Part shown: piece after piece, positions 1-7,358 of the stretch
Position numbering within the stretch: position 1 is the first letter of the stretch
Layout: each line of letters begins with the position of its first letter
Assembly: GCF_900141915.1 (NCBI RefSeq)
Contig: NZ_FQZG01000027.1
Coordinates: 1 to 48,538, forward strand
DNA from: Tessaracoccus bendigoensis DSM 12906
GTDB lineage: Bacteria; Actinomycetota; Actinomycetes; Propionibacteriales; Propionibacteriaceae
Length of the DNA: 48,538 nucleotides
Direction of reading: 5' to 3'
Made by a program: the position numbers and the translations under genes
The notes under the pieces: generated by a model
Database searches by the model: none
Seen by the model: the letters and a program-made list of their open reading frames with translations, nothing else
Told to the model about the DNA's origin: nothing

Positions 1-2
1 GC

Positions 3-116
3 TTCCCAGGCCTCGCCACCGCAGGCTGGGTCATCGGGATCGTCTACTCGGTCATGATGATCGTCTTCATCGCGCTCATCAGTTTCCTCGTGATTGCGTC
101 GACAACGGTCTCATAG
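3..116 (+). CDS. C-terminal end of a DUF4190-like small membrane protein (cut by window edge)
   Basis: An open frame runs in from the window edge to TAG at 114-116. It encodes about 37 residues that form one long hydrophobic helix, beginning with FPGLATAGWVIGIVYSV and ending in IASTTVS. The pattern (glycine, tryptophan, then a V/I/F-rich helix) matches the end of the next gene (206-697), so the two are probably tandem paralogues of the DUF4190 type. The start and any proline/tyrosine-rich N-terminus lie outside the window. Function is unknown; it is presumably an integral membrane protein. Confidence 0.6.
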   Translation, partial: FPGLATAGWVIGIVYSVMMIVFIALISFLVIASTTVS

Positions 117-205
117 GTGATGCCGTTGCATTGCTTCCCTTGCGGCTGACCCTCACCGTGCCCCACAATCTTCAAGCAACCAGTCATTGAAACAGGGAGA
201 ACAAG

Positions 206-697
206 ATGACTCAGCCAGGTGGCTACGGCCAGCCCGATCCGCAGCCCTCGGGCTACGGCCAGCCCGATCCGCAGCCCTCGGGCTACGGCCAGCCCGATCC
301 GCAGCCCTCGGGCTACGGCCAGCAGCCCAACTACGGCCAGCAGCCTAACTACGGGCAACAGCCCGGGTACGGCCCGCAGCCCGGGTACGGCCCGCAGCCC
401 GGTTACGGCGCGCCTGGCGGCTACGGGCTCCAGGAACACCCCAAGGCCCAGACGGTGTTCATCCTCGGCATCATCGGCATCTTCACCGGTGTCTGCGCCT
501 GGATCGCCTGGTACATGGGCGGACAGGCCAAGAAGGAGATCGCGGCGGGCGCGCCCTACGCCTTCGACGGCAACCTCAAGACGGGCTACCTACTCGGCAA
601 GATCTTCGGCATCCTGGCCATCGTCGGAGCCGTGCTCAGCATCGTCTACGTGATCGCGATGATCGCGCTGTTCGGTTCGATGGCTGCCTACAGCTGA
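206..697 (+). CDS. DUF4190-type membrane protein with a YGQP-rich N-terminal tail
   Basis: This encodes 163 residues. Residues 1-75 are a low-complexity cytoplasmic-type tail of Gly-Tyr-Gly-Gln-Pro units. Residues 83-105 and 127-157 are hydrophobic helices joined by a short GGQAKKEI loop, which is the usual DUF4190 layout in actinobacteria. A GGGAGA ribosome site lies 7-8 bases before the ATG at 206. The gene sits between the tail of a likely paralogue (3-116) and a paralogue remnant (762-860), and a strong hairpin follows at 718-749. The family has no established biochemical role. The repetitive tail resembles those of proteins that associate with other membrane or secretion partners, but that is inference. 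Confidence 0.8.
   Translation: MTQPGGYGQPDPQPSGYGQPDPQPSGYGQPDPQPSGYGQQPNYGQQPNYGQQPGYGPQPGYGPQPGYGAPGGYGLQEHPKAQTVFILGIIGIFTGVCAWIAWYMGGQAKKEIAAGAPYAFDGNLKTGYLLGKIFGILAIVGAVLSIVYVIAMIALFGSMAAYS
221..310 (+). repeat. Three perfect 30-bp tandem repeats inside the DUF4190 gene
   Basis: Units at 221-250, 251-280 and 281-310 are identical. Each encodes [10 protein letters not shown]. Shorter degenerate YGQQPN and YGPQPG units follow to about 400. Perfect identity in a coding repeat implies recent slippage expansion, so the copy number may vary between strains while the frame is kept (30 bp = 10 codons). Confidence 0.95.
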
Positions 698-717
698 CAC
701 GGGGCATACGCATCTGC

Positions 718-749
718 GAGGGGCCGGGCGTTGGTGCGCCCGGCCCCTC
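718..749 (+). terminator. Strong GC-rich hairpin after the DUF4190 gene
   Basis: Perfect 13-bp arms GAGGGGCCGGGCG (718-730) and CGCCCGGCCCCTC (737-749) enclose a TTGGTG loop, 20 bases past the stop at 697. There is no T-tract, as is common in high-GC actinobacteria. It should end transcription from 206-697. Confidence 0.75.
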
Positions 750-761
750 GCGTCGTGCAGG

Positions 762-860
762 TATCCCTCGCTCCGAGACATCGTCGGATGGTCCCTGCTA
801 ATCGTCTTCTACGTGATCTACTTCGCCTTCATCGCCTGGCTCATCGGCGGGGGCTACTGA
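762..860 (+). pseudogene. Orphan C-terminal fragment of a DUF4190-like protein
   Basis: Directly after the hairpin, a frame ending in TGA at 858-860 encodes a helix reading DIVGWSLLIVFYVIYFAFIA and ending WLIGGGY. It resembles the C-terminal helices of the two preceding genes (GW..xIV..V...FIA pattern). It has no ATG and no ribosome site, and the rest of the domain is missing because upstream sequence is the terminator hairpin. It is best read as the remnant of a third tandem paralogue deleted down to its last helix. A short independent membrane peptide is possible but has no usable start. Confidence 0.5.
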
Positions 861-898
861 GCGGGTCGGGGCCGGTCCTCTCCCCTCATCTCAACGGC

Positions 899-1669
899 TC
901 AACGGACGAACACCGGTTCGTCCCTGGTCGAACGGGCCTCGTCGAACGCGTACCCGTCGGCATCGAAATCGACCAGTCTGCTCGCGGACCTGATGCGGTT
1001 GCGCACCAGCCAGCCCGCCATCGATCCGCGCGCCCGTTTCGCATAGAAACTCACGATCCGCGGCTCGCCAGAGGCGTCTCGATCCTCGAACCGGGGAGAA
1101 ACGACGCGGGCGCCGAGGCGTCGACGGTCGATCACCTTCGAATACTCGTTGCTCGCCAGGTTGACCAGGACAGGGGAGCCGGGCGATGCCTCCAGGTCCC
1201 TGGCCAGCAGGTCGGTGACCTGGCTGCCCCACCAGTCGTAGAGCGTCCGGCCGCGACCGGACGCGAGCTTCGTGCCCATCTCCAGCCGGTACGGCTCGAT
1301 CAGGTCGAGCGGCCGCAGAAGGCCGTAGAGTCCGGACAGGATGCGCAGCGTCTTCTGGGCGTCGGTGAAGTCGCGGGCGTCGAACTCCGGGGCCCTCAGA
1401 CCCTGGTACACGTCACCGTTGAAGGCGAGCACGGCTTGGCGTGCGGCGCCGAGGGTGTGTTCCCGGTCCCACTGCGCGTACCGGGTGGCGTTCAGGTGGG
1501 CAAGGTCGTCGGAGATGTGCATCAGCCGCGAGATCTCGGCGGGGGACTTGGTCCGCATGATCTCGATGAGCCCGACGCTCTCGGCCGTCAGGCGTGGCTC
1601 GGAGTACTTCCTGGTCGCCAGCTTGGACTCGAAGTCGAGGGATTTCGCAGGCGACAGGACGGTGAGCAT
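899..1669 (-). CDS. yaaA: YaaA family peroxide-stress protein
   Basis: This 256-residue protein matches the YaaA/DUF328 family (usual length about 250) from end to end. It has LSPAKSLDF at residues 4-12, a KSPAEISRLMHISDDLAHLN segment near 41-60, FNGDVYQGL near 83, a LSGLYGLLRPLDLIEPYRLE core near 111-130 and NLASNEYSKVI near 170. In E. coli, YaaA lowers free iron and DNA damage during peroxide stress; the fold binds DNA. That role is known for the family and is not shown here. The gene lies downstream of the flavoprotein 1801-3507 on the same strand, separated by a 131-bp gap that contains one 80-bp repeat element. Confidence 0.93.
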   Translation of the reverse strand: MLTVLSPAKSLDFESKLATRKYSEPRLTAESVGLIEIMRTKSPAEISRLMHISDDLAHLNATRYAQWDREHTLGAARQAVLAFNGDVYQGLRAPEFDARDFTDAQKTLRILSGLYGLLRPLDLIEPYRLEMGTKLASGRGRTLYDWWGSQVTDLLARDLEASPGSPVLVNLASNEYSKVIDRRRLGARVVSPRFEDRDASGEPRIVSFYAKRARGSMAGWLVRNRIRSASRLVDFDADGYAFDEARSTRDEPVFVR

Positions 1670-1707
1670 GCAGGCGATTCTAGAGGGTGCCGTGGTCGGG
1701 TCGCGCG

Positions 1708-1787
1708 TTGAGCACTATTCCGGGTTCGATGGCCGAAAACCGCTGTTTTAGCGTTCAAACCGTTGTCGAACCCTGGATAGTGCTCAA
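1708..1787 (-). repeat. 80-bp inverted-end element, family A copy 1
   Basis: The left arm at 1708-1729 starts TTGAGCACTATTCCGGGTT and the right arm at 1766-1787 is its reverse complement with two mismatches. Pairing extends outward to GCG/CGC (1705 and 1790). The 36-nt middle, read on the minus strand, contains GAACGCTAAAACAGC, the core shared with copies at 22437 and 29787, so this copy is inverted relative to them. It lies between the stop of the flavoprotein gene and the start of yaaA. Confidence 0.9.
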
Positions 1788-1800
1788 CGCTTACCGACAC

Positions 1801-3507
1801 TCAGGCGTCGACCGAATTCGACGAGACCCCAGGCCTGCCGTCGTGGACGATCTTGCCCGGGTTCAGGTTGTTGCCCGGGTCGATCCCCTCGAACAGCTTG
1901 CGCTGGATGTAGACCCCGGCGGGGGAGATGTCCTCCTCCATCCAGGGGCTGTGCTCCTCGCCGACGCCGTGGTGGTGCGACACCGTCCCGTGGAAGTCCA
2001 CGAACGACTGCTGGATGACGCGCTTGGCGACATCGTAGGTGGCTTCCTGGTTGTCCGAGTCGTCGGCGATCGCGAAGGTGAAGTACTGGCAGGCCCCGGA
2101 ATGGTACGAGTGGCTCAGGTGGCAGAACACCAGCCCCCGAACCCCCAGATCGTCCATCGCCTTGGCGAACCTGTCGAGGATGAGGGTGTGGATCTCGGCT
2201 GCATAGGCCCACGGTGTCGAGGTGTCGGACACGTCGCAGATCAGGCCGCGGTCGAGCATGAAATCGCGGATGTAGGGGGTGTCGTACTTCTTCTGGTCGT
2301 AGAGGGTGCCCGGCCCCTTGCCAACCCCTAGGCCCCCGTTGTTCTTGACGACCTTCGCCACGAGCCCCTTCTCGTAGCGCACGTGGTTGGCGCTGCCCTC
2401 GAACCCGACGAAGCTCAGCGCGATCTTCTCGAGATCCCAGCCCTTCTGCAGCATCAGCTTCTGGATCGCCTTGTTCGCAAGGGAGGAAACCCGGCCCGAC
2501 TTCTTGCCGTTGGCCATGATGTATTGCGTCTCCAACGGGTCGGAGACACGCGCCATCATCACCGTCGCATCGGAAGTCACGATCTCCTCGCAGGCCTTCA
2601 GGCCCGCCTCGTAGGTCGGGAAGAAGTAGGCCTGCAGCTCACGCACCTCGGGCAGACGGTGCACGTTGACCCAGGCGGAGGTGATGATGCCCAGACGACC
2701 CTCGGAGCCCAACACCATCTCCCGGACGCTGGGGCCGGATGAGGACGACGGGAGCGGGCGGAGCGTGAGCACCTGGCCCGGCATCACCATCGTCAGGCCT
2801 CGGCAGATGTCGGCGATGTCTCCATACTTGTCTGACTGCATCCCCGAACTGCGGGTGGCGATCCAGCCACCCAGCGTCGACCAGACGAACGAATCGGGGT
2901 GGTGGCCCATCGTCCAGCCCCGGGCGTTGAGCTGATCCTCCATGTCCGGCCCGAGGACACCTGCCTCGATGTGCGCGAGCCCCGACTCTTCGTCGATCTC
3001 AAGGAGCTTGTTCAGGCGACCCATGTTCACCGAGACGACCTGACGGGTCTCACCTGGCTCGGCCTCAAGCGATGCGACGATGTTCGACCCGCCGCCGAAC
3101 GGGATCACGACGGCGTCCGCCTCGAGCGCGGCCGCTAGGAGCAACTCGACCTCCCTCTGCGTGCCGGGGTAGACGACGACGTCAGGTACGCGCCCGAGCT
3201 TGCCGTTTCGGACCCGGATCAGGTCTCGGACGCCCTTGCCGTAGGCGTGGACGACGCGCGTCTCGTCGTCGGTCTGGACGTACTTTCCTCCGACGACCGT
3301 GTTCAGCTTGCCTCGCAGTTCGTCGCTCAGCTGTGAGGCGGGGACCTCCAGAGACGAGAAGGGCCGGATCGGCTTGACGGGGAGCGTGATGTCGACGCCG
3401 ACCATCTTCTTAACGAAGGGCGCGAACTTCGGCTTGTCCTCGTGACGGTAAGCCTTGCCTTCCTCTCCCCAGCCCCACCACTTCTGCTGCTTGACGCCCT
3501 CGATCAT
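1801..3507 (-). CDS. Alkyl-DHAP-synthase-like FAD-binding oxidase
   Basis: This 568-residue protein belongs to the FAD_binding_4/VAO superfamily. The FAD site is visible as YPGTQREVELLLAAALE (113-129) followed by PFGGGSN (136-142) and HHPDSF..STLGGWIATRSSG (202-222). N-terminal KWWGWG, C-terminal HLSHSYHSGACQYF and SHHHGVGEEHSPW are signatures of alkyldihydroxyacetonephosphate synthase, where the Tyr and the His triplet line the active site. That enzyme swaps the acyl chain of acyl-DHAP for a fatty alcohol to form the ether bond of ether lipids. The gene follows an acyltransferase with a 4-base ATGA overlap and an SDR before it, which fits this pathway. A glycolate/lactate-type oxidase is the main alternative, but the HHH motif argues against it. 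Confidence 0.85.
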   Translation of the reverse strand: MIEGVKQQKWWGWGEEGKAYRHEDKPKFAPFVKKMVGVDITLPVKPIRPFSSLEVPASQLSDELRGKLNTVVGGKYVQTDDETRVVHAYGKGVRDLIRVRNGKLGRVPDVVVYPGTQREVELLLAAALEADAVVIPFGGGSNIVASLEAEPGETRQVVSVNMGRLNKLLEIDEESGLAHIEAGVLGPDMEDQLNARGWTMGHHPDSFVWSTLGGWIATRSSGMQSDKYGDIADICRGLTMVMPGQVLTLRPLPSSSSGPSVREMVLGSEGRLGIITSAWVNVHRLPEVRELQAYFFPTYEAGLKACEEIVTSDATVMMARVSDPLETQYIMANGKKSGRVSSLANKAIQKLMLQKGWDLEKIALSFVGFEGSANHVRYEKGLVAKVVKNNGGLGVGKGPGTLYDQKKYDTPYIRDFMLDRGLICDVSDTSTPWAYAAEIHTLILDRFAKAMDDLGVRGLVFCHLSHSYHSGACQYFTFAIADDSDNQEATYDVAKRVIQQSFVDFHGTVSHHHGVGEEHSPWMEEDISPAGVYIQRKLFEGIDPGNNLNPGKIVHDGRPGVSSNSVDA

Positions 3508-4307
3508 CAGTCCTCCTGTTTGTCTGCCCGCTCTTTGGCATCCTCGACCAGTGACGCGACACCGGTGCGCTCCGCCTTCTGCAACGCAGCGCTTCTTTCG
3601 TACTCTGCCAGCGTCTTCCTACCGTATGCGCGGGCCGTCGTATCGTGAAGTTCCAAAAGCTGGCGACGCATCCGCTCGTTGAACTCGTGTGCGATCTCAC
3701 CTGGATAGGGCGTCATGGGCCGTCCGAATACGACATGGACCTCGGGGCGACCCGTGGGCAGATGCTTCTGGTTCGACGGCCACGCCTCGTAGGCGCCGAC
3801 CAGGGCCACCGGCAGCGCGGGTACCCCACGGGAGACACACAGCGATGCCACACCCGGGATGAAGGGCCCCATGGCCCCGGTGCGGGAACGGGTTCCTTCC
3901 GGGAACAGAAGGATCGGCACCCCGTCGGCCAGGAGGTGCCCGGCCATGCCGCGGCGCCCCTTTCCGCCTTTGCCTCGGTCGATGGCGAACGCGTTCATGA
4001 ACAGCGACATCGAGATGGACTTGACCCAGTTGCCGAAGAAGAAGTCGCCAGCCGCGCCCGTCGCCACGAACTTGGACAATCTGGAGGGCAACGAACAAAG
4101 GATCAGAGGCGCGTCGAGGTGTGAGGAATGGTTGCCGTAGACGGCGAAGGCGCCTTCCAGGCCGTCAAGGTTCGACAAGCCATGGACATGGATCTTGAGC
4201 AGGCGGCCAAGCGCCGGCTTCAACAGCAGGAACTGCGCAGTCTGGCGTGTCGTGGCTTGGAGCTTGGACGTGTACCTGTTGTTGCCCTGCTCGATCTCGC
4301 GGCCCAC
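3507..4307 (-). CDS. PlsC-type glycerophosphate/DHAP acyltransferase
   Basis: This 266-residue protein has the two hallmark motifs of the PlsC/LPLAT family: NHSSHLD (H60-x4-D65, catalytic) and FPEGTRS (135-141, phosphate binding). A hydrophobic stretch near 160-172 suggests membrane association. It uses a GTG start one base after the SDR stop, and its own stop overlaps the start of the next gene (ATGA), so the three genes look translationally coupled. Most family members make phosphatidate from lysophosphatidate. Because of the ADHAPS-like gene next door, it may instead acylate DHAP, or the 2-position of alkyl-glycerol-3-phosphate. That assignment is inference. Confidence 0.85.
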   Translation of the reverse strand: MGREIEQGNNRYTSKLQATTRQTAQFLLLKPALGRLLKIHVHGLSNLDGLEGAFAVYGNHSSHLDAPLILCSLPSRLSKFVATGAAGDFFFGNWVKSISMSLFMNAFAIDRGKGGKGRRGMAGHLLADGVPILLFPEGTRSRTGAMGPFIPGVASLCVSRGVPALPVALVGAYEAWPSNQKHLPTGRPEVHVVFGRPMTPYPGEIAHEFNERMRRQLLELHDTTARAYGRKTLAEYERSAALQKAERTGVASLVEDAKERADKQED

Positions 4308-4308
4308 G

Positions 4309-5085
4309 TCAGGGCTTCTTCCTCGACGCGGTCAGCATGCGCGAGACGAGCCTGGTGATGCCACGGGGGCCGTGGTCGGCGACGAACATCGCGGCGCGCC
4401 ACTTCGCGTCCGGCACCGACTCGATCCGCCCCTTCTCCGCATCCTCGATGGCCCGTTTGACGAGCTTGTCTGCCTCGATCCAAACGATGCCTGGCAGCTT
4501 GCTGGCGTTGATCCCGGCCCGGCCGTGGAACTCCGTCTTCACCCATCCGGGCAGCAACCCGGTGACGGTGACGCCGGTGCCGTGCAGTTCGAGGGCCAGC
4601 GCTGTTGAGTAGGTGCGGGCCCAAGCCTTCACGGCGGAGTAGTTGCCGGTGAAGATCGACGAGGACGAAGACGAGACATTGATGATGCGACCCTGCCCCC
4701 GGCCTCGCATCGCCCGCCCGGCGGCACCGCCGAGGATGAGCATCGCGAGGCACATCACGTCGAGCGCCTTCGCGTGCAGGTCGATGTCGGCCGGGTCGAG
4801 CACGGTGCTGTGGAGGCCGAAGCCTGCGTTGTTGATCAGCCAGTCGACGGGGCGCGCCGGGTCCTCCAGGCGGGCTGCGACCCGCATGACGTCTTCTCGG
4901 ACGGACAGATCGGCAGGCAGAACCTCGACGTCGACGCCGTGGATCCCGCTCAGCTCGGTGGCTGTGGCCTCCAGCCGGGCAACGTCGCGGGCGACCAGAA
5001 TCAGGTCCGTGCCTCGTGCGGCGAACTCCTGTGCGAACGCGAGACCGATACCCGAGGTGCCACCCGTGATCAAAGCTGAAGCCAT
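4309..5085 (-). CDS. Short-chain dehydrogenase/reductase
   Basis: This 258-residue classical SDR has the NAD(P) loop GGTSGIG (8-14), NNAG (85-88), a serine run at 138-143 and the catalytic Tyr149-x3-Lys153 (NYSAVK). The C-terminal half has the PGWVKTEF segment after the active site. Arg33 following the second strand (LVARD) favours NADPH. It is the first gene of a coupled trio with an acyltransferase and an alkyl-DHAP-synthase-like enzyme, so reduction of acyl- or alkyl-DHAP is a reasonable guess, since the eukaryotic enzyme for that step (DHRS7B) is also an SDR. On sequence alone the substrate cannot be set. Confidence 0.85.
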   Translation of the reverse strand: MASALITGGTSGIGLAFAQEFAARGTDLILVARDVARLEATATELSGIHGVDVEVLPADLSVREDVMRVAARLEDPARPVDWLINNAGFGLHSTVLDPADIDLHAKALDVMCLAMLILGGAAGRAMRGRGQGRIINVSSSSSSIFTGNYSAVKAWARTYSTALALELHGTGVTVTGLLPGWVKTEFHGRAGINASKLPGIVWIEADKLVKRAIEDAEKGRIESVPDAKWRAAMFVADHGPRGITRLVSRMLTASRKKP

Positions 5086-5205
5086 GGTCTATAAGGTACG
5101 CCAACCAGGGGAGCCCGGACCACGCGGCGTCGACCAACTTCGGGTGGTTGGTTGAGTTTGAACAGAGAACCGGTGTGGTGTTTGGTGGACGGCGACAAAG
5201 TCAGG

Positions 5206-5958
5206 TCACCAGCCCGCTGCTGACAGCTGTGGCGCAGGGGGCCAGTTTGTCTCGTCGATGCCGCTGGCTGCCCTCTTGATAGCGTCAGCCTGCGCTCTGA
5301 TCTCTCCCGTCACGTCCGGGAGGGTGAAGAACGTGGCCAAGGCGAATATGAAACTGGCAATTGCGATGATCAGGCCGATTACTGCCCCGATACCGGTCCA
5401 GCCCGTAGCGATGGCGACCACGAGGCCGGCCAAGGCAAGAATCAGGCCCCCGGTGGCCATCAGGCCTCCGACGATGTGACTCTGAAGGGTTGAATCGCAG
5501 CGTCGCTCAGCAGCGATCAGGGAGGCCAGACCCGTCTGGAGTTCTCGGACCTTGCCTTCCAGAGGTTGGATCTTCGCCTCATAGAGTTGCTGGTTTGACG
5601 AGACCCAGTCGCCGCGGCTGCCCATCATTGCCGCAACGTCCAGGTCTCCAAGCAAGCCGGAGAAGTCGATCTCCTCGAAGGCGTCGGCTGCCTCACGTAG
5701 GGACTTGACCGTGACCACCATGCCGCATTCCTCTTCGCAGGCGGACACGAACTGATCCGCCTGGGCCTGCAGTTCGTCGAGCTTCGCGTAGGCCTCCAGC
5801 CGTTTCCCCTCCACGTATCCCTGGTCCCAGAAGATTGCGATCTTGGCTGCGGCTGCGGCGCCGTCGATCATTCCAGGGACGCGTGGAAGCTCCTGCCTGA
5901 GACCATCGATCACTTTGTTCAGTTCGGATACGTAGGTGTCCTCGTTGCTCACAGCCAT
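5206..5958 (-). CDS. Helical protein with a central hydrophobic hairpin; possible type VII-associated protein
   Basis: I do not recognise a named family. The protein has 250 residues. Residues 1-160 are charged, mostly helical and probably coiled coil (a Leu/Ala/Glu heptad-like pattern around 55-100 and 125-150). Residues 162-185 and 188-212 are two adjacent hydrophobic stretches split by a short GWTG turn. Residues 215-235 form another amphipathic helix. A long helical bundle with an internal hydrophobic hairpin resembles ClyA/Hbl-type alpha pore formers and some type VII (WXG/LXG) secreted proteins; this is shape resemblance only. It is last in an operon, 7 bases after the WXG-like gene 5966-6304. 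There is no signal peptide. Confidence 0.65.
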   Translation of the reverse strand: MAVSNEDTYVSELNKVIDGLRQELPRVPGMIDGAAAAAKIAIFWDQGYVEGKRLEAYAKLDELQAQADQFVSACEEECGMVVTVKSLREAADAFEEIDFSGLLGDLDVAAMMGSRGDWVSSNQQLYEAKIQPLEGKVRELQTGLASLIAAERRCDSTLQSHIVGGLMATGGLILALAGLVVAIATGWTGIGAVIGLIIAIASFIFALATFFTLPDVTGEIRAQADAIKRAASGIDETNWPPAPQLSAAGW

Positions 5959-5965
5959 TCTCCTA

Positions 5966-6304
5966 TCACAGATCCAGTTCCTCGATCAGAGCTTCGATCT
6001 CGCGTGCGAGACCCTCGTTTTCTGCTTCTCGGCGCAGGTATTCGCGCCCTGTCAGGACGATGCCTTCGCGGAGGGAATCCATCAACTGCACCCCTGCGTC
6101 TGCGCCGTTGGTACCCGAGGTGAGGCTTGTGACCATCGCCGTGTAGGCGGGTTTGAACGGGGCAAAACGATAGCTCTCATCCCAGGTGTAGTTCACCGCG
6201 GTGATGTCCTTGCTGATGCAGTCAAGCTGCTTGGCTACCGACTCGAGCCGGGTCTCTTGCTGCTTGAACCATTCGCAGCGGAACTTCAACATGTCGTAGT
6301 TCAT
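5966..6304 (-). CDS. Small helical WXG100-like protein
   Basis: This encodes 112 residues, predicted to be almost all helix. Two helical segments (about 1-38 and 56-112) are joined by a region with NYTWDESYRF (39-48). Size, helical hairpin shape and a Trp at the turn fit ESX/WXG100-type secreted proteins, although the strict WxG is replaced by WDE. The C-terminal half is acidic (EIEALIEELDL). It begins 4 bases inside the end of the upstream gene (ATGA overlap at 6301-6304) and is followed at once by the hairpin protein, so the three are co-translated. The family assignment is tentative. Confidence 0.65.
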   Translation of the reverse strand: MNYDMLKFRCEWFKQQETRLESVAKQLDCISKDITAVNYTWDESYRFAPFKPAYTAMVTSLTSGTNGADAGVQLMDSLREGIVLTGREYLRREAENEGLAREIEALIEELDL

Positions 6305-6867
6305 TGCATCTCCCGGTACTGATTGACTTCTGCTTTGAGTTCCTCATGCTCGCGGCGTAGCGCCGCGAGGCGGGCCGATAGGCTGTCGGTGGGGCTCTCC
6401 TCGAGGAATGCGTTCAGCGCGACGAGGAGGTCGTCTTCAATGCGTACCGGGTCGGATGAGAGCCACCGCGGGTCCACGTCGATTGCCACAATCTGGCCAT
6501 CCCTGACATCGACGACGACATGGCGATCCAAGTCGTGGAACTGAGTGAGCTCGGGCTCCTCCTGCGGTGGACCTCCGAGAAGCCGGGAAACGTCGGCGAG
6601 CAGCTTCCATGCCTCCGCGTTGAAGGCGATGGCGGTCGCTGCGAGGTTGGCTACCTCCGAGCCTGGGATTGACAGGTTCCCAGGCGTAACCTTTGGGGCG
6701 CTCGCGGTGATGAGAGAGTTCTGGTACTGCTCGAGGAACGCCACCATCGCGGCCATTCCGAAGTGCTCGGCGGAAACCGATTCGGACCAGCCATCGGTGA
6801 TCCTGACGGATTCGATGAGTGCTCCGGAGAAGGAATACTTGACGACGCTGTCGATCTGCTCTGGCAC
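6301..6867 (-). CDS. YbaB/EbfC-like domain protein, first gene of the type VII-like trio
   Basis: This encodes 188 residues. Residues around 108-150 (HVVVDVRDGQIVAIDVDP, then a WL..DPVRIEDDLL helix) follow the YbaB-type strand-strand-helix pattern seen in actinobacterial proteins coded beside WXG100 genes. The last 30 residues are a charged coiled coil. The N-terminal 100 residues (KYSFSGALIESVRITDGW...) may be a second, degenerate copy of the same fold. It heads the operon 6867-5206. In other actinobacteria such proteins accompany ESX substrates as likely partners or chaperones; that role is inferred here. No ESX secretion core genes are in the window. Confidence 0.65.
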   Translation of the reverse strand: MPEQIDSVVKYSFSGALIESVRITDGWSESVSAEHFGMAAMVAFLEQYQNSLITASAPKVTPGNLSIPGSEVANLAATAIAFNAEAWKLLADVSRLLGGPPQEEPELTQFHDLDRHVVVDVRDGQIVAIDVDPRWLSSDPVRIEDDLLVALNAFLEESPTDSLSARLAALRREHEELKAEVNQYREMQ

Positions 6868-6897
6868 CTCCGCAGGCTAACAGCCTGAAGGGTCACT

Positions 6898-7311
6898 GTG
6901 ACACAATGGCTTGTGCTTGAGCCTCGTCGTGAACCATGGGTCTGGCGTACCGCCATGGCCCTCTGTCTGGTGGGGGCAGCACTGCTGGTGGTGCTGGCGG
7001 TGGTGGTGCCCGCCGACCTGGGGGCGATAGTCAGACCGCTGATCGGCGTGTGTGCCGTGTTGCTGGTCACGGTCACCGGGTTCGTCCTGGCAGGGCTGCG
7101 GGGTCAGGAGTCCCCTCGGGCGGCGCCTCGTTGGGCTTCGCTCATCTGTGGGGCGCTCGCTGGTGGCGCCGTGGTTGCGCTCCTTCCGGCCATCGGAGAT
7201 TTTGCGCATCCCTTGGGCCCAACCGCGTCGGCGCTCGTCCAACTGGTTTTCGGGATCTTCGGGCTAGGGATCGTGGCCGTCGGGATTTGGGGATTCGTGC
7301 GACGCCGCTGA
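6898..7311 (+). CDS. Four-helix integral membrane protein, unknown function
   Basis: This encodes 137 residues with four hydrophobic segments at about 17-38, 44-66, 79-99 and 110-133, ending in a positive FVRRR tail (cytoplasmic by the positive-inside rule). The start is GTG at 6898, 30 bases from the divergent start of the YbaB-like gene, so promoters must overlap. I see no catalytic motif and recognise no family. The membrane pattern is regular, and a hairpin terminator directly follows the stop, both supporting a real gene. Confidence 0.6.
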   Translation: MTQWLVLEPRREPWVWRTAMALCLVGAALLVVLAVVVPADLGAIVRPLIGVCAVLLVTVTGFVLAGLRGQESPRAAPRWASLICGALAGGAVVALLPAIGDFAHPLGPTASALVQLVFGIFGLGIVAVGIWGFVRRR

Positions 7312-7337
7312 CCGGCGCGGCTCAACCGTCGCGCCGG
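7312..7337. terminator. Bidirectional hairpin between convergent genes
   Basis: Perfect 8-bp arms CCGGCGCG (7312-7319) and CGCGCCGG (7330-7337) enclose a 10-base loop GCTCAACCGT. It starts right after the stop of 6898-7311 and lies 22 bases beyond the 3' end of ackA, so it can serve both strands. Confidence 0.6.
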
Positions 7338-7358
7338 ACGCGCAGGCGCCCCTCCCGT

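Noticed and set aside
731-1711. Long plus-strand open frame opposite yaaA
   Set aside because: It has no domain signature and lies entirely across the well-supported yaaA gene and a terminator; it is a GC-rich antisense frame.
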